Source of the DNA: Ruminococcus sp.
Lineage (GTDB): Bacteria; Bacillota; Clostridia; Oscillospirales; Ruminococcaceae
Assembly (NCBI GenBank): GCA_019417865.1
Contig: DYCW01000377.1
Location: 1-6,910 of the forward strand
DNA length: 6,910 nucleotides
Reading direction: 5' to 3'
The notes beneath the pieces were generated by a model. The model was not told the DNA's origin, made no database searches, and saw only the letters and a list, made by a program, of their open reading frames with translations. Each line of letters begins with the position of its first letter. Within the stretch, counting starts at the first letter, position 1. The translations under genes and the position numbers were made by a program. Shown here one piece after another: positions 5,696-6,910 of the stretch.

Positions 5696-6889
5696 TTATT
5701 CGTATTCGAAACATTCCCATGCAGTATCAGGAATTTCGATAGATTTTAATGTTGTATCCGATTTTTTGAATGTTCTGGTTGCTTTATCAATGATAAAGCT
5801 CGTTTTCTGTAAGACAATGTCATCGTTAATTCCCCAGTCACCGCTGCTCCTGCGATAAATATTGTAAACACTCATAATAATTTGCTCTTCTGTTTCCGTA
5901 TAGAACGAATTTAAATTACAATGAATGCCACTAAAAGAATAATACAGGGAAAGAAATTCCCAGAGAGACTGTTCATTCCATGCAAATTGTATTGTTTTTT
6001 CTGCCGCATCATAATAGTTCTTATTATAGATCAGCACATAATATGGTTTGTTGGTCACCTTTTCATTGCTGTAATTGGAACGGTAAATCCAGAAATCTGC
6101 ATTGGAAAAGATTTTTTCACAGCCATCAAAAGTATAGCTGTCATTCTCTGGAATAAAGAACTCTTCTGCAAATGCCTGTGCCTCTGCCTCTGTTTCCGCA
6201 GAAGCACAATACAGCAGTCCGTCTTCTTTATTACGATAGTAATATCTCACAGGTGTGTCTTGCAGGTCAATGTCCTCTGGAAGGGGATAACGATAAACGG
6301 TATCCTGCAATGTTCCTGCCTCATAAAGCGTTTTCACCTGGTCATCTGTCAGATTCAGGATTTCTTCTTCTGTCATACTGGACTCCGGCAGAAGCGGAAC
6401 TGGCTCTGGCTCTTTCACTGGTGCTTCCAGCAGTGCTCTTTTCATCAGGCAAAGGTCAATGATGTTGATGGTATCGTCTTTGTTAAAATCAGCAGCTTTC
6501 CATTTCGGCAGTGTGCCAGAGCCGAGCAGCCATTTCTGCAATGTTACAATATCGGCAATTGTAAACAGCCCGTCATCGTTTGCATCTCCCAGAATTCCAC
6601 CCGCTTCGATTTCTGCATCTGTGGCAAGCAGAATCTCCAGATAAGCCTGTCCTTGTAATGACCATACACACTGATCTACCATAATATTATAATCATCCGG
6701 CATAGAAATGATTGCAATATAGGTATCCCCTGGGTAGATATTCTCATTCACATAATCAATATAATGTTGTGGATCGTCACTGGTGTTCCAGGTCAGAATT
6801 GGTTGCGGATCAATATCATTAGGACTGTTACACTCCGGAAATACGCTCAACGTCACATTCGGCATATCTTTTCCGGTATAAAAATCCAC
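5696..6889 (-). CDS. Dockerin-containing, probably secreted protein, N-terminus lost at adapter
   Basis: The genuine frame covers 397 codons plus stop; the beginning is missing because the contig runs into adapter at 6890. Numbering from the first genomic codon (Val, 6889): residues about 1-95 have the spacing of a Cna-B/SpaA-like beta-sandwich repeat (PNVTLSVF ... PGDTYIAIISMPDDYNI), a tentative call. Residues about 101-154 are a type I dockerin with two calcium-loop repeats, DANDDGLFTIAD and DFNKDDTINIID, each followed by a helix (LQKWLL, LCLMKRALL). A Pro/Glu linker at about 156-168 leads to some 225 residues, rich in Tyr and Phe, that I do not recognise. Dockerins bind cohesins on scaffoldins or the cell surface, so the product is expected to be extracellular, part of a cellulosome-like or other cohesin-dockerin network. 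An internal dockerin is less usual than a terminal one. No catalytic domain can be named. Confidence 0.88.
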   Translation of the reverse strand: MDFYTGKDMPNVTLSVFPECNSPNDIDPQPILTWNTSDDPQHYIDYVNENIYPGDTYIAIISMPDDYNIMVDQCVWSLQGQAYLEILLATDAEIEAGGILGDANDDGLFTIADIVTLQKWLLGSGTLPKWKAADFNKDDTINIIDLCLMKRALLEAPVKEPEPVPLLPESSMTEEEILNLTDDQVKTLYEAGTLQDTVYRYPLPEDIDLQDTPVRYYYRNKEDGLLYCASAETEAEAQAFAEEFFIPENDSYTFDGCEKIFSNADFWIYRSNYSNEKVTNKPYYVLIYNKNYYDAAEKTIQFAWNEQSLWEFLSLYYSFSGIHCNLNSFYTETEEQIIMSVYNIYRRSSGDWGINDDIVLQKTSFIIDKATRTFKKSDTTLKSIEIPDTAWECFEYE

Positions 6890-6908
6890 CTGTCTCTTAT
6901 ACACATCT
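6890..6908. other. Sequencing adapter (Nextera/Tn5 mosaic end), not genomic
   Basis: CTGTCTCTTATACACATCT is an exact match to the reverse complement of the 19-bp Tn5 mosaic end used in Nextera libraries. Translated on the minus strand it gives the known artefact peptide VYKRQ at the apparent start of the dockerin protein. The two bases after it (TC) do not match the usual read 1 or read 2 continuation as I recall them. Confidence 0.96.
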
Positions 6909-6910
6909 TC

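Noticed and set aside
5921..6658. 245-codon open frame on the plus strand
   Set aside because: Antisense to the dockerin gene; a Cys/Phe/Ile-rich translation with no recognisable motif and no initiation signal.

Overview
The window looks like a metagenome-type contig end from a gut Firmicute of the Ruminococcus/Oscillospiraceae type. The main evidence is a dockerin module near the right end (GDANDDG...LQKWLL...WKAADF...DLCLMKRALL), a pattern typical of Ruminococcus. Low-GC Firmicute signals agree: AGGAGG-type ribosome binding sites, extended -10 promoters and U-tailed terminators. The species cannot be read from the sequence. The right edge is not natural DNA: positions 6890-6908 are the Nextera/Tn5 mosaic-end adapter, so the contig stops inside the dockerin gene.

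Left two thirds (1-4311): a compact minus-strand operon, read right to left. It encodes a membrane-anchored alpha/beta hydrolase (4232-3267), a free-standing NRPS condensation-like acyltransferase (3248-1839), a stand-alone acyl carrier protein (1801-1568) and an AMP-forming acyl ligase (1555 to beyond the left edge). Gaps are 12-37 bp, and the ligase ribosome binding site overlaps the ACP stop codon. Together this is a discrete-protein version of an adenylation / carrier / condensation / hydrolase assembly line. The likely scheme is that the ligase activates a carboxylic acid and loads it on the ACP, the condensation-like enzyme transfers it to an acceptor, and the hydrolase trims, releases or edits at the membrane. 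Substrate and product cannot be told from sequence. No phosphopantetheinyl transferase or exporter lies in the window, though genes left of position 1 may belong.

Control region (4233-4391): a TetR-family regulator (4392-5021, plus strand) is transcribed divergently. Both promoters are clear. A perfect 8-bp inverted repeat with a 5-bp spacer (4251-4271) lies in the operon leader, and a degenerate copy (4294-4314) covers the -35/spacer region of the operon promoter. This suggests direct repression of the operon by the neighbouring TetR protein.

Right third (5022-6910): a short minus-strand pair of small genes follows, a 63-aa phage/mobile-element-type YRKKPVVVEA protein and a 39-aa protein with a strong ribosome binding site. 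The pair has its own promoter and a terminator facing tetR. Upstream of it, a very strong terminator closes the dockerin-containing, probably secreted protein, whose dockerin is internal and is followed by an unrecognised domain of about 225 residues. No rRNA, tRNA, CRISPR array or insertion sequence was seen.
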